DNA of 41,956 bases. It comes from Sphingobium sp. GTDB taxonomy: Bacteria > Pseudomonadota > Alphaproteobacteria > Sphingomonadales > Sphingomonadaceae. The translations under genes were made by a program, and so were the position numbers. This document shows positions 33,037-39,770 of the stretch, in pieces. Numbering within the stretch: position 1 is the first letter of the stretch; each line of letters begins with the position of its first letter. The stretch spans positions 1-41,956 of the forward strand of contig JAGNYO010000018.1 in assembly GCA_017984895.1 (NCBI GenBank). The letters run 5' to 3'. The notes under the pieces are model-generated. The model saw nothing but the letters and a program-made list of their open reading frames with translations, searched no databases and had not been told where the DNA came from.

Positions 33037-33885
33037 ATGACTGTTATCGGAACCAACATTGCCGCCATGCGCGCTCAGGCCGCTTCCAACACGGCGACCA
33101 ACCAGCTTCAGAGCTCGATGGAGCGTCTGTCCTCGGGCAAGCGCATCAACAGCGCGAAGGACGACGCCGCCGGCCTCGCCATCGCCACCAAGATGACCGC
33201 CCAGATCCGCGGCCTGACTGCTGCTTCGCGTAACGCCAATGACGGCATCTCGCTGGCGCAGACGGCAGAAGGCGCGCTCGGCCAGATCAGCAACATCATT
33301 CAGCGCGTTCGTGAGCTGGCGGTTCAGTCCTCCAACGGCACTTCGACCAACGCTGACCGCTCTGGCCTGGATAACGAGAGCCGCGCTCTGCTCGATCAGA
33401 TCGACGCCATCGCGACCAAGACCAACTTCAACGGTGTTGCCCTGCTCGACGGTTCGGCCGCCAGCGTCAGCATCCAGACCGGCACCGGCGCTTCGGATAC
33501 CGTGGCTGTTGGCCTTGCCAATGCCCGCGTTGCCACGCTGAACATCGCGAAGGCGACGACTCAGGGCACCGCCGGCACCAGCGAGATCGACCTTGCGACC
33601 TCCACCAACGCTTCGACCGCCCTGGCGACACTCGACACGGCGCTCAGCACAGTTGCCGCGGCCCGTGCCTCGCTCGGTGCCAGCCAGAACCGTCTGCAGG
33701 TTACTGTCGAGAACATCAGCTCCACCGTCACGAACCTGAGCGAAGCCCGCTCGCGCATCGAGGATGTGGACTTCTCTTCCGAGACGACCAGCCTCGCCAA
33801 GGCGCAGATCCTGAGCCAGGCCTCCACCGCGATGATCGCGCAGGCCAACCAGGCTCAGCAGGGCGTCCTCTCGCTGATCCGCTAA
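33037..33885 (+). CDS. fliC: flagellin 1
   Basis: The 282-residue protein consists of the conserved N-terminal D0/D1 helices ([20 protein letters not shown]..., [34 protein letters not shown]) and C-terminal D1/D0 helices ([57 protein letters not shown]), with only about 80 residues of Ala/Thr/Ser-rich middle. This is a short flagellin without large surface domains. A GAAAGAGGAAA site precedes the ATG. It is nearly identical to flagellin 2 in its ends. The gene is exported with help of FliS. Confidence 0.95.
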   Translation: MTVIGTNIAAMRAQAASNTATNQLQSSMERLSSGKRINSAKDDAAGLAIATKMTAQIRGLTAASRNANDGISLAQTAEGALGQISNIIQRVRELAVQSSNGTSTNADRSGLDNESRALLDQIDAIATKTNFNGVALLDGSAASVSIQTGTGASDTVAVGLANARVATLNIAKATTQGTAGTSEIDLATSTNASTALATLDTALSTVAAARASLGASQNRLQVTVENISSTVTNLSEARSRIEDVDFSSETTSLAKAQILSQASTAMIAQANQAQQGVLSLIR

Positions 33886-33939
33886 GGGTCAGATCTGAAT
33901 TGACCGGCTGAGGTATTGGTCCGCCTCGGCAAGTCATCG

Positions 33940-33978
33940 GACCCCCGGCACACTCCAGTCCCCACCGTGCCGGGGGTC
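33940..33978 (+). promoter_or_regulatory. conserved stem-loop in the 3' region of flagellin 1
   Basis: A perfect 12-bp stem (GACCCCCGGCAC / GTGCCGGGGGTC) with a 15-base loop containing CTCCAGTCCCC lies about 55 bases after the stop. It is followed by TTACCTTCG, not a U run, so it is not an ordinary terminator. A homologous structure follows flagellin 2. Confidence 0.65.
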
Positions 33979-34040
33979 TTACCTTCGATCAAAAGGCCAC
34001 AAGGCAAACAAGCCAACCCTACATAAACGCACAATTTCTT

Positions 34041-34076
34041 CTCCGCCCCTTCCCCCAAGGGCGGAGGATTTTGTGT
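34041..34076 (+). terminator. rho-independent terminator after flagellin 1
   Basis: An 8-bp stem CTCCGCCC / GGGCGGAG with a 10-base loop is followed by GATTTTGTGTTTG. It lies about 155 bases after the flagellin 1 stop and before the promoter of flagellin 2, so the two genes are probably separate transcripts. Confidence 0.7.
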
Positions 34077-34147
34077 TTGTGTTGAAAACAAAATATCGTA
34101 AAAACAACATAGTAAATGGATTGCGCCAAAAAATTTACCATAGCGAT

Positions 34148-34170
34148 TAAAAGTCCGGCAGCATCCGCCG
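34148..34170 (+). promoter_or_regulatory. sigma-28-like promoter of flagellin gene 2
   Basis: TAAA at 34148-34151 and GCCG at 34167-34170 (followed by TTTC) are exactly 15 bases apart, matching the sigma-28 class. The start codon is about 65 bases downstream. No TTGCCG cluster is present here, unlike at flagellin 1. Confidence 0.65.
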
Positions 34171-34236
34171 TTTCTCCCTTTCGAGGCCGGGTTGGCTCCC
34201 ATACCAACGCGACTTACCTGTTAGAAAGGGACCAAA

Positions 34237-35085
34237 ATGACTGTTATCGGAACCAATATCGCCGCGATGCGCGCTCAAGGCGCATCTATGTCTGCCTCCA
34301 TGCAATTGCAGGAGTCGATGGAGCGCCTGTCCTCGGGCAAGCGCATCAACAGCGCGAAGGACGACGCCGCCGGCCTCGCCATCGCCACCAAAATGACCGC
34401 GCAGATCAAGGGACTGACTGCCGCTTCGCGTAACGCCAATGATGGCATCTCGCTGTCTCAGACGGCGGAAGGCGCGCTCGGCCAGATCAGCAACATCATT
34501 CAGCGCATCCGTGAACTGGCGGTGCAATCCGCCAACGGCACCGTAACCAACGCTGACCGTCTGGGCCTCGACAATGAAAGCCGCGCCCTGCTCGATCAGA
34601 TCGACACGATCGCCACCACCACCAACTTTAACGGCGTTTCGCTGCTGGATGGTTCTGCCCCCAGCGTCAGCATCCAGACCGGCATCAACGCCAGCGATAC
34701 CGTCGCCGTGACACTGGGCGACTCGCGCTCCGTCACCCTCATGATCAAGAAGGCGACGACCCAGGGCACCGCCGGCACCAGCGAGATCGATCTTGCCAAC
34801 GCCACCAACGCCTCGTCCGCGCTGGCTACTCTGAGCACCGCTCTGGCGGCAGTCGCCTCGGCCCGTGCCTCGCTCGGTGCCAGCCAGAACCGCCTGTCGG
34901 TCACGGTAGACAATATCGCGTCCACCGTCACCAACCTGACGGAAGCCCGCTCGCGCATCGAGGATGTGGATTTCTCCGCCGAAACGACCACGCTCGCCAA
35001 GGCGCAGATCCTGAATCAGGCCTCCACCGCGATGATCGCGCAGGCCAACCAGGCTCAGCAGGGCGTCCTGAAACTGATCCAGTAA
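34237..35085 (+). CDS. fliC: flagellin 2
   Basis: The 282-residue paralogue has the same length as flagellin 1 and differs mainly near the N-terminal tip ([13 protein letters not shown]) and in the middle ([25 protein letters not shown]). The N-terminal block from [16 protein letters not shown] and the C-terminal [21 protein letters not shown] are shared. At DNA level the stretch 34317-34390 matches gene 1 almost base for base, which suggests a tandem duplication kept alike by gene conversion. AGAAAGGGACC precedes the ATG. Two similar flagellins could build different filament parts or be expressed at different times. Confidence 0.95.
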   Translation: MTVIGTNIAAMRAQGASMSASMQLQESMERLSSGKRINSAKDDAAGLAIATKMTAQIKGLTAASRNANDGISLSQTAEGALGQISNIIQRIRELAVQSANGTVTNADRLGLDNESRALLDQIDTIATTTNFNGVSLLDGSAPSVSIQTGINASDTVAVTLGDSRSVTLMIKKATTQGTAGTSEIDLANATNASSALATLSTALAAVASARASLGASQNRLSVTVDNIASTVTNLTEARSRIEDVDFSAETTTLAKAQILNQASTAMIAQANQAQQGVLKLIQ

Positions 35086-35099
35086 TCCAGTTCGGCTTG

Positions 35100-35149
35100 G
35101 GAGCATTTTCGGGAAAACTGGGAACGGAGTTTCCGCCTGAAAATGCTCC
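35100..35149. repeat. palindromic intergenic repeat element
   Basis: GGAGCATTTTC and GAAAATGCTCC form an 11-bp inverted repeat; inside it GGAAAACT and AGTTTCC add an inner stem. The look (GAGCATTTTC...GAAAATGC with a GGGAAC centre) resembles short palindromes scattered through many alphaproteobacterial genomes. It is absent after flagellin 1. Confidence 0.55.
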
Positions 35150-35165
35150 AGATATTTGAAAAAGG

Positions 35166-35210
35166 CCATTTTTTAAGTCGATAGCCGTTTACGGTCATCT
35201 TGAAAAATGG
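35166..35210. repeat. second large hairpin after flagellin 2
   Basis: CCATTTTTTAAG and CTTGAAAAATGG form a 12-bp inverted repeat with one mismatch and a 21-base centre. It directly follows the palindromic repeat. Function is unknown; a joint origin with the preceding palindrome is possible. Confidence 0.5.
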
Positions 35211-35255
35211 TTCCGGACCGGCCCATGGTATTGGTCCGCCGCAAGCCGGTCTTAT

Positions 35256-35294
35256 GACCCCCGGCACTCTCCAGTCCCCTCTGTGCCGGGGGTC
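35256..35294 (+). promoter_or_regulatory. conserved stem-loop in the 3' region of flagellin 2
   Basis: The stem GACCCCCGGCAC / GTGCCGGGGGTC (12 bp) and a 15-base loop with CTCCAGTCCCC are the same as after flagellin 1, and GTATTGGTCCGCC before it and CTTCGATCAA after it are also shared. It again lacks a U run (TACTCTTCG follows). Confidence 0.65.
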
Positions 35295-35342
35295 TACTCT
35301 TCGATCAAGTGACCACAAAAACAATAAGATGTCTGAGAAATC

Positions 35343-35380
35343 AAAAGCCCTCGCTCCTCCCCCAGAGCGAGGGCTTTTCT
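35343..35380 (+). terminator. rho-independent terminator after flagellin 2
   Basis: A perfect 10-bp stem GCCCTCGCTC / GAGCGAGGGC with an 8-base loop is followed by TTTTCT and preceded by AAAA. It closes the flagellar region on this side. Confidence 0.88.
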
Positions 35381-35658
35381 CTGCGCGCAATGTGGCGAGG
35401 GCACTACGCAGAGCCATGTTTCGTCTCACGTGGCTCTGGCCCACCCGGAAATCCCGCAAACGCCGCAACCATCCGCGCGACCGAACGGACGGGTTCAGGC
35501 GAGCCTGTGCAAGATACGCAAAGGGAGTTGATGGTGGACAGGGCTGGATTTTGTGAGGCCCCAGGATTCAGCAAGTTAGAGTGGCTAACCGTTTTTTTTC
35601 GGCAACGCATTTCTCCCGTCGACAAGAGGCGATTGGCTAACCTTTTCGGGCGCTAATC
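35381..35658. other. gene-free junction between flagellar region and mobile element
   Basis: About 280 bases hold no convincing gene. Near the right end, TGGCTAACC occurs at 35582 and 35634 and as TGGCTGACC at 35660, at spacings of 52 and 26 bases. The element boundary probably lies here, but no tRNA or duplicated core was seen. Confidence 0.5.
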
Positions 35659-36396
35659 GTGGCTGACCGCGACCCTCATTTCATGCGATCGGGCAAGGCC
35701 AGTGCGCTGCTCAATGCTGCGCTTGCCTATTCGGCGATGGGCTGGCGTGTCTTCCCCTGCTCGCCACAGACCAAGGCGCCATTGCTGGGCAATGAAGTTG
35801 ATCCGTCGAACGGCAAGAAGATCCCGAAGACTGGCGGCGTCAAGAAGGCGAGCTGCGATCCCGATCAGGTCCGCGCCTGGTGGCAGCGCTGGCCCAATGC
35901 CCTGATAGGCGTCGCAACAGGCCATGACCGGCTGTTCGTGCTCGATTTCGACCCGCGCCATGATGAGGCAACGGGCGAAGTCTGGACATTGGAGCGGCTG
36001 AAGGCGGAGCTGGAGGCGCAGATGGGCTGCGCGCTGCCACCCTCGCTCACGAGCATAACACAATCGGGCGGCGTGCATGTCTGGTTGCGCTGGCCTGATG
36101 ACGGCGGCGCGCCGATCACCAATCGCGGCAATCTCCCTCTCCATGTCGATGTGCGCGGCCTTGGTGGCTATGTCATCGTGCCGCCTTCGGAGATGGCGAG
36201 CGGGCGGACCTATCACTGGCTGCGCCGTGGCGGCGAAGTGCATGATCCCGCGACAACGCAGATTGCAGATGTGCCGGCGGCACGATGGTGCGCGCCGAGC
36301 TGGGGCGCGTGGCTGGGCTTTGGCCGGACATCGAGAAGACGCTCGACACGATCGGGCGGGCGATCGAGGATGGCAAGGGCAAGCCCCGCGACATGA
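35659..36396 (+). CDS. bifunctional DNA primase/polymerase domain (N-terminal fragment)
   Basis: The first 210 or so residues form a prim-pol domain: ALAYSAMGWRVFPCSPQTKAPL (about 20-41), CDPDQVRAWWQRWPNALIGVATG (about 66-88), LFVLDFDPRHD (about 91-101) with the metal-binding D-x-D, SGGVHVWLRWPD (about 135-146) and HVDVRGLGGYVIVPPS (about 162-177). It would make primers at the phage origin. After about residue 208 (DVPAA) the frame turns Arg/Ser-rich and ends; the true continuation is in the next frame. The start is a GTG at 35659; ATG at 35683 is possible. No good ribosome site precedes either. Confidence 0.75.
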   Translation: MADRDPHFMRSGKASALLNAALAYSAMGWRVFPCSPQTKAPLLGNEVDPSNGKKIPKTGGVKKASCDPDQVRAWWQRWPNALIGVATGHDRLFVLDFDPRHDEATGEVWTLERLKAELEAQMGCALPPSLTSITQSGGVHVWLRWPDDGGAPITNRGNLPLHVDVRGLGGYVIVPPSEMASGRTYHWLRRGGEVHDPATTQIADVPAARWCAPSWGAWLGFGRTSRRRSTRSGGRSRMARASPAT

Positions 36397-36959
36397 GCGA
36401 CATTGGCGCGCGGGCAGGATTGCGCGCCAGCCCAGCCACCGCGCGCAGGGATGCGCCGCCAGCGCCGGGCAATGCGAACGATAATCCATCCTTCCATGCG
36501 GAACCCGGCGGCGCGCAGTCTGGTGAGGGGTTCGGGGGAGATTTCAATGTGCCGCCCGATACTGACCGGGATCGTCACTGCGCGTCATTGCCGCAGACTG
36601 ACCTCGGCAATGCCGAGCGCTTCTTTTACCGCTATGGCACCGACTTTCGGTTCTGCCCTGATCTGGGCTGGCTCAAATGGGATGGCAGACGCTGGCACGC
36701 ACTGACCGAGGAAAAGGACAAGACGCCCGGCGAAGTGATGCAGGCGGTTTTCGCGACCGTGTGCGCTATTCGCCACGAGGAGGAGCTTGTCGCGCAGAGC
36801 GGATGCAAGGAAGATGCGCCCGAGGACGCAAGCGATGCCGAAAGGCCGCGCGGCTCGATTTCATCGTCAAGGCGACGCGCAGCGGTGTCACGCTCTTTTC
36901 CGATACCCTTCGCGCGCATGCCAAGGCCAGCGAGGGCAAAGGGCGGCTTGAGGCCATAG
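36285..36959 (+). CDS. middle fragment of the replication protein
   Basis: The protein-like part runs from about 36285 to 36842: DIEKTLDTIGRAIEDGKGKP, a disordered Pro/Gly linker, then GNAERFFYRYGTDFRFCPDLGWLKWDGRRW, a segment typical of phage primase-helicases just before the D5_N domain, and EVMQAVFATVCAIRHEEELVA. After DASDAERP it becomes Ser/Arg-rich. The ATG at 36393 overlaps the stop of the upstream frame (ATGA), which could make this look like a separate gene. I consider that a coincidence, because the frame is protein-like upstream of it too. Confidence 0.6.
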   Translation: MVRAELGRVAGLWPDIEKTLDTIGRAIEDGKGKPRDMSDIGARAGLRASPATARRDAPPAPGNANDNPSFHAEPGGAQSGEGFGGDFNVPPDTDRDRHCASLPQTDLGNAERFFYRYGTDFRFCPDLGWLKWDGRRWHALTEEKDKTPGEVMQAVFATVCAIRHEEELVAQSGCKEDAPEDASDAERPRGSISSSRRRAAVSRSFPIPFARMPRPARAKGGLRP

Positions 36960-38164
36960 CTAGCCTCGTCAAGAGTATGGCGGGCATCCTGGTGCGCCCT
37001 GATGCGTTCGATACTGAGCGCGAGGCGATCAACGTGCGTAACGGCACGATCAGGATCGTGGCCGAGGGCAATGTGCCCGCGATCAGGCTGTTTCCGCACC
37101 GGCGCGAAGACCTCATCACTAAGATGGCCGAGGTCGATTATGAGCCTGCGGCCACCTGCCCAGACTATGATCGCTTCTTCGAGCGTATCATGCCCGATGC
37201 GGCTGATCGGCGGTTCCTGCACCAATGGTTCGGCCTGTCTGCGACCGGCGACATCAGCCATCACAAGATGGCGTTTTTCTGGGGCAAAGGCCGCAACGGC
37301 AAATCGACTTTGGTCGACACGATTGCCACGATCTATGGCGACTATGCCATGACGATCGGCTTCGACACGTTCCTCGATCAGGCGAACAAGAAGAAGGGAT
37401 CGGACGCAACGCCAGACCTTGCCCGCCTGCCCGGCGTGCGCTTTCTGCGGGCGAGCGAGCCTGAGAAGGGCGCGAAGCTGGCCGAGGGGTTGATCAAGGA
37501 AGTGACCGGCGGTGAGCGGATTCAGGCGCGCCACCTGAACAAGGGCTTTTTCGAGTTCCTGCCCAGCTTCAAATTCACCGGGCAGGGTAATTATCGCCCC
37601 AAGATCAGCGGCCATGATGACGGCATATGGAGCCGCGTTCGCCTGGTGCCGTTCACCGTGCGCATCCCCGACAGCGAGATCGACCGCAAGCTGCCCGAGA
37701 AACTGCGCGCGGAGCGATCGGGCATCTTCAACCGGATGATGGCGGGCCTGATTGACCTCAAGATGCACGGGCTGCTCGAAAGCGCCAACATCAAACAGGC
37801 GACCGAGAAATACCGCGAGGCGAGCGACGCGCTGGGCCGGTTCCTGCGTGACTGCACGGCGGACAAGCCCGCCGCGCGCACCAAGTCATCGGAGCTGTTC
37901 GCCCTCTTCACCGCGTGGGCGAAGGCCAGCGGCACTGGCGAGTGGACGCCGCAGGGCTTTGCCAAGGCGATGGAAGACCGAGGCTATGAGCGCAAGACAT
38001 CGAATGGCGTCTGGTGGCTCGACATCGAAATGATAGCCGACATCGGCGCGATCGAGGGCGGGCGCTTCGGCGGCAACCCCTCGCCCCCTGACGGGATGAG
38101 CGATGCCGTTTCTTCCGGCTGGAATGAGGGAGGCGAAGATGATTTCGTGCCCGGCTTTGACTGA
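36677..38164 (+). CDS. phage/plasmid primase-like SF3 helicase, C-terminal fragment (P4/D5 type)
   Basis: The genuine part starts near 36842 (RLDFIVKATRSGVTLFSD). Next come the D5_N-like NVRNGTIRI, YDRFFERIMPDAADRRFLHQWFGLSATGDISHHKMAFFWGKGRNGKSTLVDTI with Walker A GKGRNGKST, a Walker B-like PGVRFLRASEPEKG region and GNYRPKISGHDDGIWSRVRLVPFTVRIP, all usual in P4/D5 helicases. The C-terminal part has a winged-helix look (LFALFTAWAKASGTGEWTPQGFAKAMEDRGYERKT). It would unwind the origin. The first 55 residues of the frame are a shadow. Confidence 0.8.
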   Translation: MGWQTLARTDRGKGQDARRSDAGGFRDRVRYSPRGGACRAERMQGRCARGRKRCRKAARLDFIVKATRSGVTLFSDTLRAHAKASEGKGRLEAIASLVKSMAGILVRPDAFDTEREAINVRNGTIRIVAEGNVPAIRLFPHRREDLITKMAEVDYEPAATCPDYDRFFERIMPDAADRRFLHQWFGLSATGDISHHKMAFFWGKGRNGKSTLVDTIATIYGDYAMTIGFDTFLDQANKKKGSDATPDLARLPGVRFLRASEPEKGAKLAEGLIKEVTGGERIQARHLNKGFFEFLPSFKFTGQGNYRPKISGHDDGIWSRVRLVPFTVRIPDSEIDRKLPEKLRAERSGIFNRMMAGLIDLKMHGLLESANIKQATEKYREASDALGRFLRDCTADKPAARTKSSELFALFTAWAKASGTGEWTPQGFAKAMEDRGYERKTSNGVWWLDIEMIADIGAIEGGRFGGNPSPPDGMSDAVSSGWNEGGEDDFVPGFD

Positions 38165-38167
38165 CAT

Positions 38168-38416
38168 TGGAAGGAGATGTCCTTCCGTGGAAGGAGGCGA
38201 AATCAGGCGTGGAAGGAGGCAAAACGCGCGTATTTCTGCGCCTTTGGAAGGAGTGGAAGGACGTTCGGGGGTGCCGCCATGTGCGTGCGCGTGTGCGCGC
38301 ACAGGCGCGCACACGATCATGACCCTATATTCTCTATCCAATCCTTCCAATCATGCAGAAATCTGCGGTTTTAGTGTCCTTCCATCATCAATTGGGTGGA
38401 AGGACGCCTCCTTCCA
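38168..38416. repeat. iteron-like cluster of TGGAAGGA repeats
   Basis: TGGAAGGA occurs at 38168, 38188, 38210, 38245, 38254 and 38397, and its complement TCCTTCCA at 38342, 38377 and 38409 (plus a 7/8 match at 38180). That is nine exact copies in 249 bases between the helicase fragment and the next gene. No convincing gene covers it. The position beside primase/helicase suggests a replication origin or an operator array. Confidence 0.75.
38290..38315. repeat. GC-rich hairpin inside the iteron cluster
   Basis: CGTGTGCGCG and CGCGCACACG form a perfect 10-bp inverted repeat with a 6-base centre, in the gap between the forward and reverse TGGAAGGA groups. There is no T run, so it is not a normal terminator. 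It is followed by an AT-rich stretch (ATCATGACCCTATATTCTCTAT). Confidence 0.6.
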
Positions 38417-38431
38417 AATGGGGCAGACGTT

Positions 38432-38881
38432 ATGACGCCCTCGCTGCAACAGTGCCTTGATCAGCTCGCCCACGAGATCGGACGCCTTCGACGACTGGCT
38501 GAGCGTGGCTGCTATGCAGTCGGCGGTGCCGATCACCTCAAGACAGGCGAACGCTCAGACAGGGTGCGCGCGTTGGCACATGCGGGATTGTCGCGCGTCG
38601 AGATTGCCGCCGCAGTCGGTGTGCCAATCGAGCTGCTCTTGTCTGTCTATCGAGATGAGCTGGCCGCGATTGGCAGAACTCCAACGTTCGTGACCCTCCG
38701 GCCATCGATGCGCAGGCAGAGGCCAACCGCTGTCCGCTTGGCAACCGCACCACCGGCGGTCACCCGCCCAATGATACCAACACGCCCCATTCTATCACTG
38801 AGACTTGTTCATGACCGCCCGCCGTCTTTGGCGCGCACTATAGCAAATGTTGGAAAGGAAATTGGCAATGCACGAATATGA
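38432..38881 (+). CDS. unknown phage protein with a helix-turn-helix-like segment
   Basis: The protein has 149 residues from the ATG at 38432; upstream in-frame starts lie in the repeats. A helical N-terminus (LDQLAHEIGRLRRLAERG) is followed by RVRALAHAGLSRVEIAAAVGVPIELLLSVYRDELA (about 46-80), which looks like an HTH of the kind seen in small phage regulators and terminase-related proteins. The C-terminal half is Pro/Arg-rich and probably disordered. The function is not known. Confidence 0.55.
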   Translation: MTPSLQQCLDQLAHEIGRLRRLAERGCYAVGGADHLKTGERSDRVRALAHAGLSRVEIAAAVGVPIELLLSVYRDELAAIGRTPTFVTLRPSMRRQRPTAVRLATAPPAVTRPMIPTRPILSLRLVHDRPPSLARTIANVGKEIGNARI

Positions 38882-39113
38882 TGAAGAGATGCAGGAGCTG
38901 GTCCTCATGAATGAGGAGAATACGCGCAAGCTCATGGCGGCCGCAGCTGAAATCACCGCGCGGGAAGATCAGCAAGTGCTCGCTATGCTGACCGCCGCCA
39001 CGACACTGATAGAGAAGTCAGTCGGCCCGCGCCGTGCTGCGCCCGTGCTCATTGCATTTCTGCAACCCACATTCTCCGACTGGGAGAATGCGTCTGGTGC
39101 CACCGTCCAATGA
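38868..39113 (+). CDS. unknown small phage protein
   Basis: The protein has 81 residues from the ATG at 38868, with AAAGGAAA upstream; an ATG at 38847 is also in frame. It is mostly helical and acidic in its first half (EYDEEMQELVLMNEENTRKLMAAAAEITAREDQQVLAMLTAATTLIE). The end overlaps no neighbour. No family is recognised. Confidence 0.5.
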   Translation: MHEYDEEMQELVLMNEENTRKLMAAAAEITAREDQQVLAMLTAATTLIEKSVGPRRAAPVLIAFLQPTFSDWENASGATVQ

Positions 39114-39244
39114 TCGTGGCCTCCCTCCCCCCTCGCGGGTCCTTCCCCAGCCCCGATGGTATACGGGGGCCGAAGGCGCATGAACGGCGAGAGTGCAGTT
39201 TTTTTTCCGGGCTTTTTCTTGTTGTTTGTTTTTCGGTTTGACCC

Positions 39245-39511
39245 ATGCCGATAGTCTCTCTCACTGAGCTTTGCCGCCGTCCTGGGGTGCCGTCGCTGCC
39301 GACGCTGCGTAAGATTATCGACCGCCACCCGGATTTTCCGATCATCGCACGCGGTCACAAGGGCGAGCGATGGAAGATCGACGCGGAGGCAGCCGAAGCC
39401 TTTCTCAGGTCCCTCGATGCGCCGACGCCCGCCGACCTCGAACGCCGCCGGCGCTTCATCGAGCAGCTGGGGCTGACGATCGACCCCAATGCCGTGGGGC
39501 ATGTTCGATGA
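39245..39511 (+). CDS. Nu1-like/winged-helix DNA-binding protein
   Basis: The 88-residue protein has an N-terminal HTH pattern (SLTELCRRPGVPSLPTLRKIIDRHPDFPIIARGHKGERWKIDAEAAEAFLRSL): helix, turn, recognition helix and a wing (GHKGERWKID), as in the DNA-packaging Nu1 family or excisionase-like proteins. A C-terminal helix follows (ADLERRRRFIEQLGL). It is a possible small terminase subunit or regulator. The stop overlaps the next start (ATGA). Confidence 0.55.
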   Translation: MPIVSLTELCRRPGVPSLPTLRKIIDRHPDFPIIARGHKGERWKIDAEAAEAFLRSLDAPTPADLERRRRFIEQLGLTIDPNAVGHVR

Positions 39512-39717
39512 GCCAGGCCGTCTCACCAGACTTTTTCGACGAAAAAGCGGCGGCCCGGATCGCTGAGGTGCATCCTCGAACACTCCGGCGCTGGCGCGAG
39601 CGAGGGCTTGTCGCCTGGTATCGAACGCCGACTGGGCGCATCCGCTATCGGCTCGAAGACCTGCTCGCGGTGGTTGAGCAGGAACGAGTGCCCGCGAACG
39701 CCCTCAAGCGCCCCTGA
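39508..39717 (+). CDS. MerR/excisionase-like HTH protein
   Basis: The 69-residue protein starts at an ATG that overlaps the previous stop. Its whole length is one HTH: FDEKAAARIAEVHPRTLRRWRERGLVAWYRTPTGRIRYRLEDLLAVVEQERVP, with the MerR/Xis pattern of A-A-x-x-A-x-V-x-x-R-T-L-R-R-W-x-x-x-G and a G-R-I-R-Y wing. Such proteins act as excisionase or AlpA-type regulators in mobile elements. The role is inferred. Confidence 0.65.
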   Translation: MSQAVSPDFFDEKAAARIAEVHPRTLRRWRERGLVAWYRTPTGRIRYRLEDLLAVVEQERVPANALKRP

Positions 39718-39770
39718 TTGCCCTCACACGCCCCATATCCTTCACCCGATTATAGCATCATCCTAACCGC

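Larger units (their letters stand above)
35659..38164 (+). pseudogene. primase-polymerase/helicase gene with two frameshifts
   Basis: Three consecutive reading frames together give one phage-type replication protein of about 830 residues: N-terminal prim-pol, a linker with D5_N-like parts, and a C-terminal SF3 helicase. The frame changes near 36275-36295 and again at about 36841-36845 (GAAAGG), both times by -1, so each fits loss of one base. Before and after each point the abandoned frame turns Arg/Ser-rich and the new one becomes protein-like. It is either a decaying gene or carries sequencing errors; programmed shifting is not supported by a classic slippery site. Confidence 0.7.

Noticed and set aside
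36393-36396. ATGA overlap suggesting a separate gene start after the prim-pol frame
   Set aside because: The downstream frame is already protein-like about 100 bases earlier, so a frameshift explains the data better; the overlap is taken as chance.
38103-38435. 110-codon plus-strand frame across the repeat cluster
   Set aside because: It starts inside the helicase gene, and its sequence is dominated by the repeats and the GC hairpin (CACACART); the DNA repeats in both orientations explain the region better.
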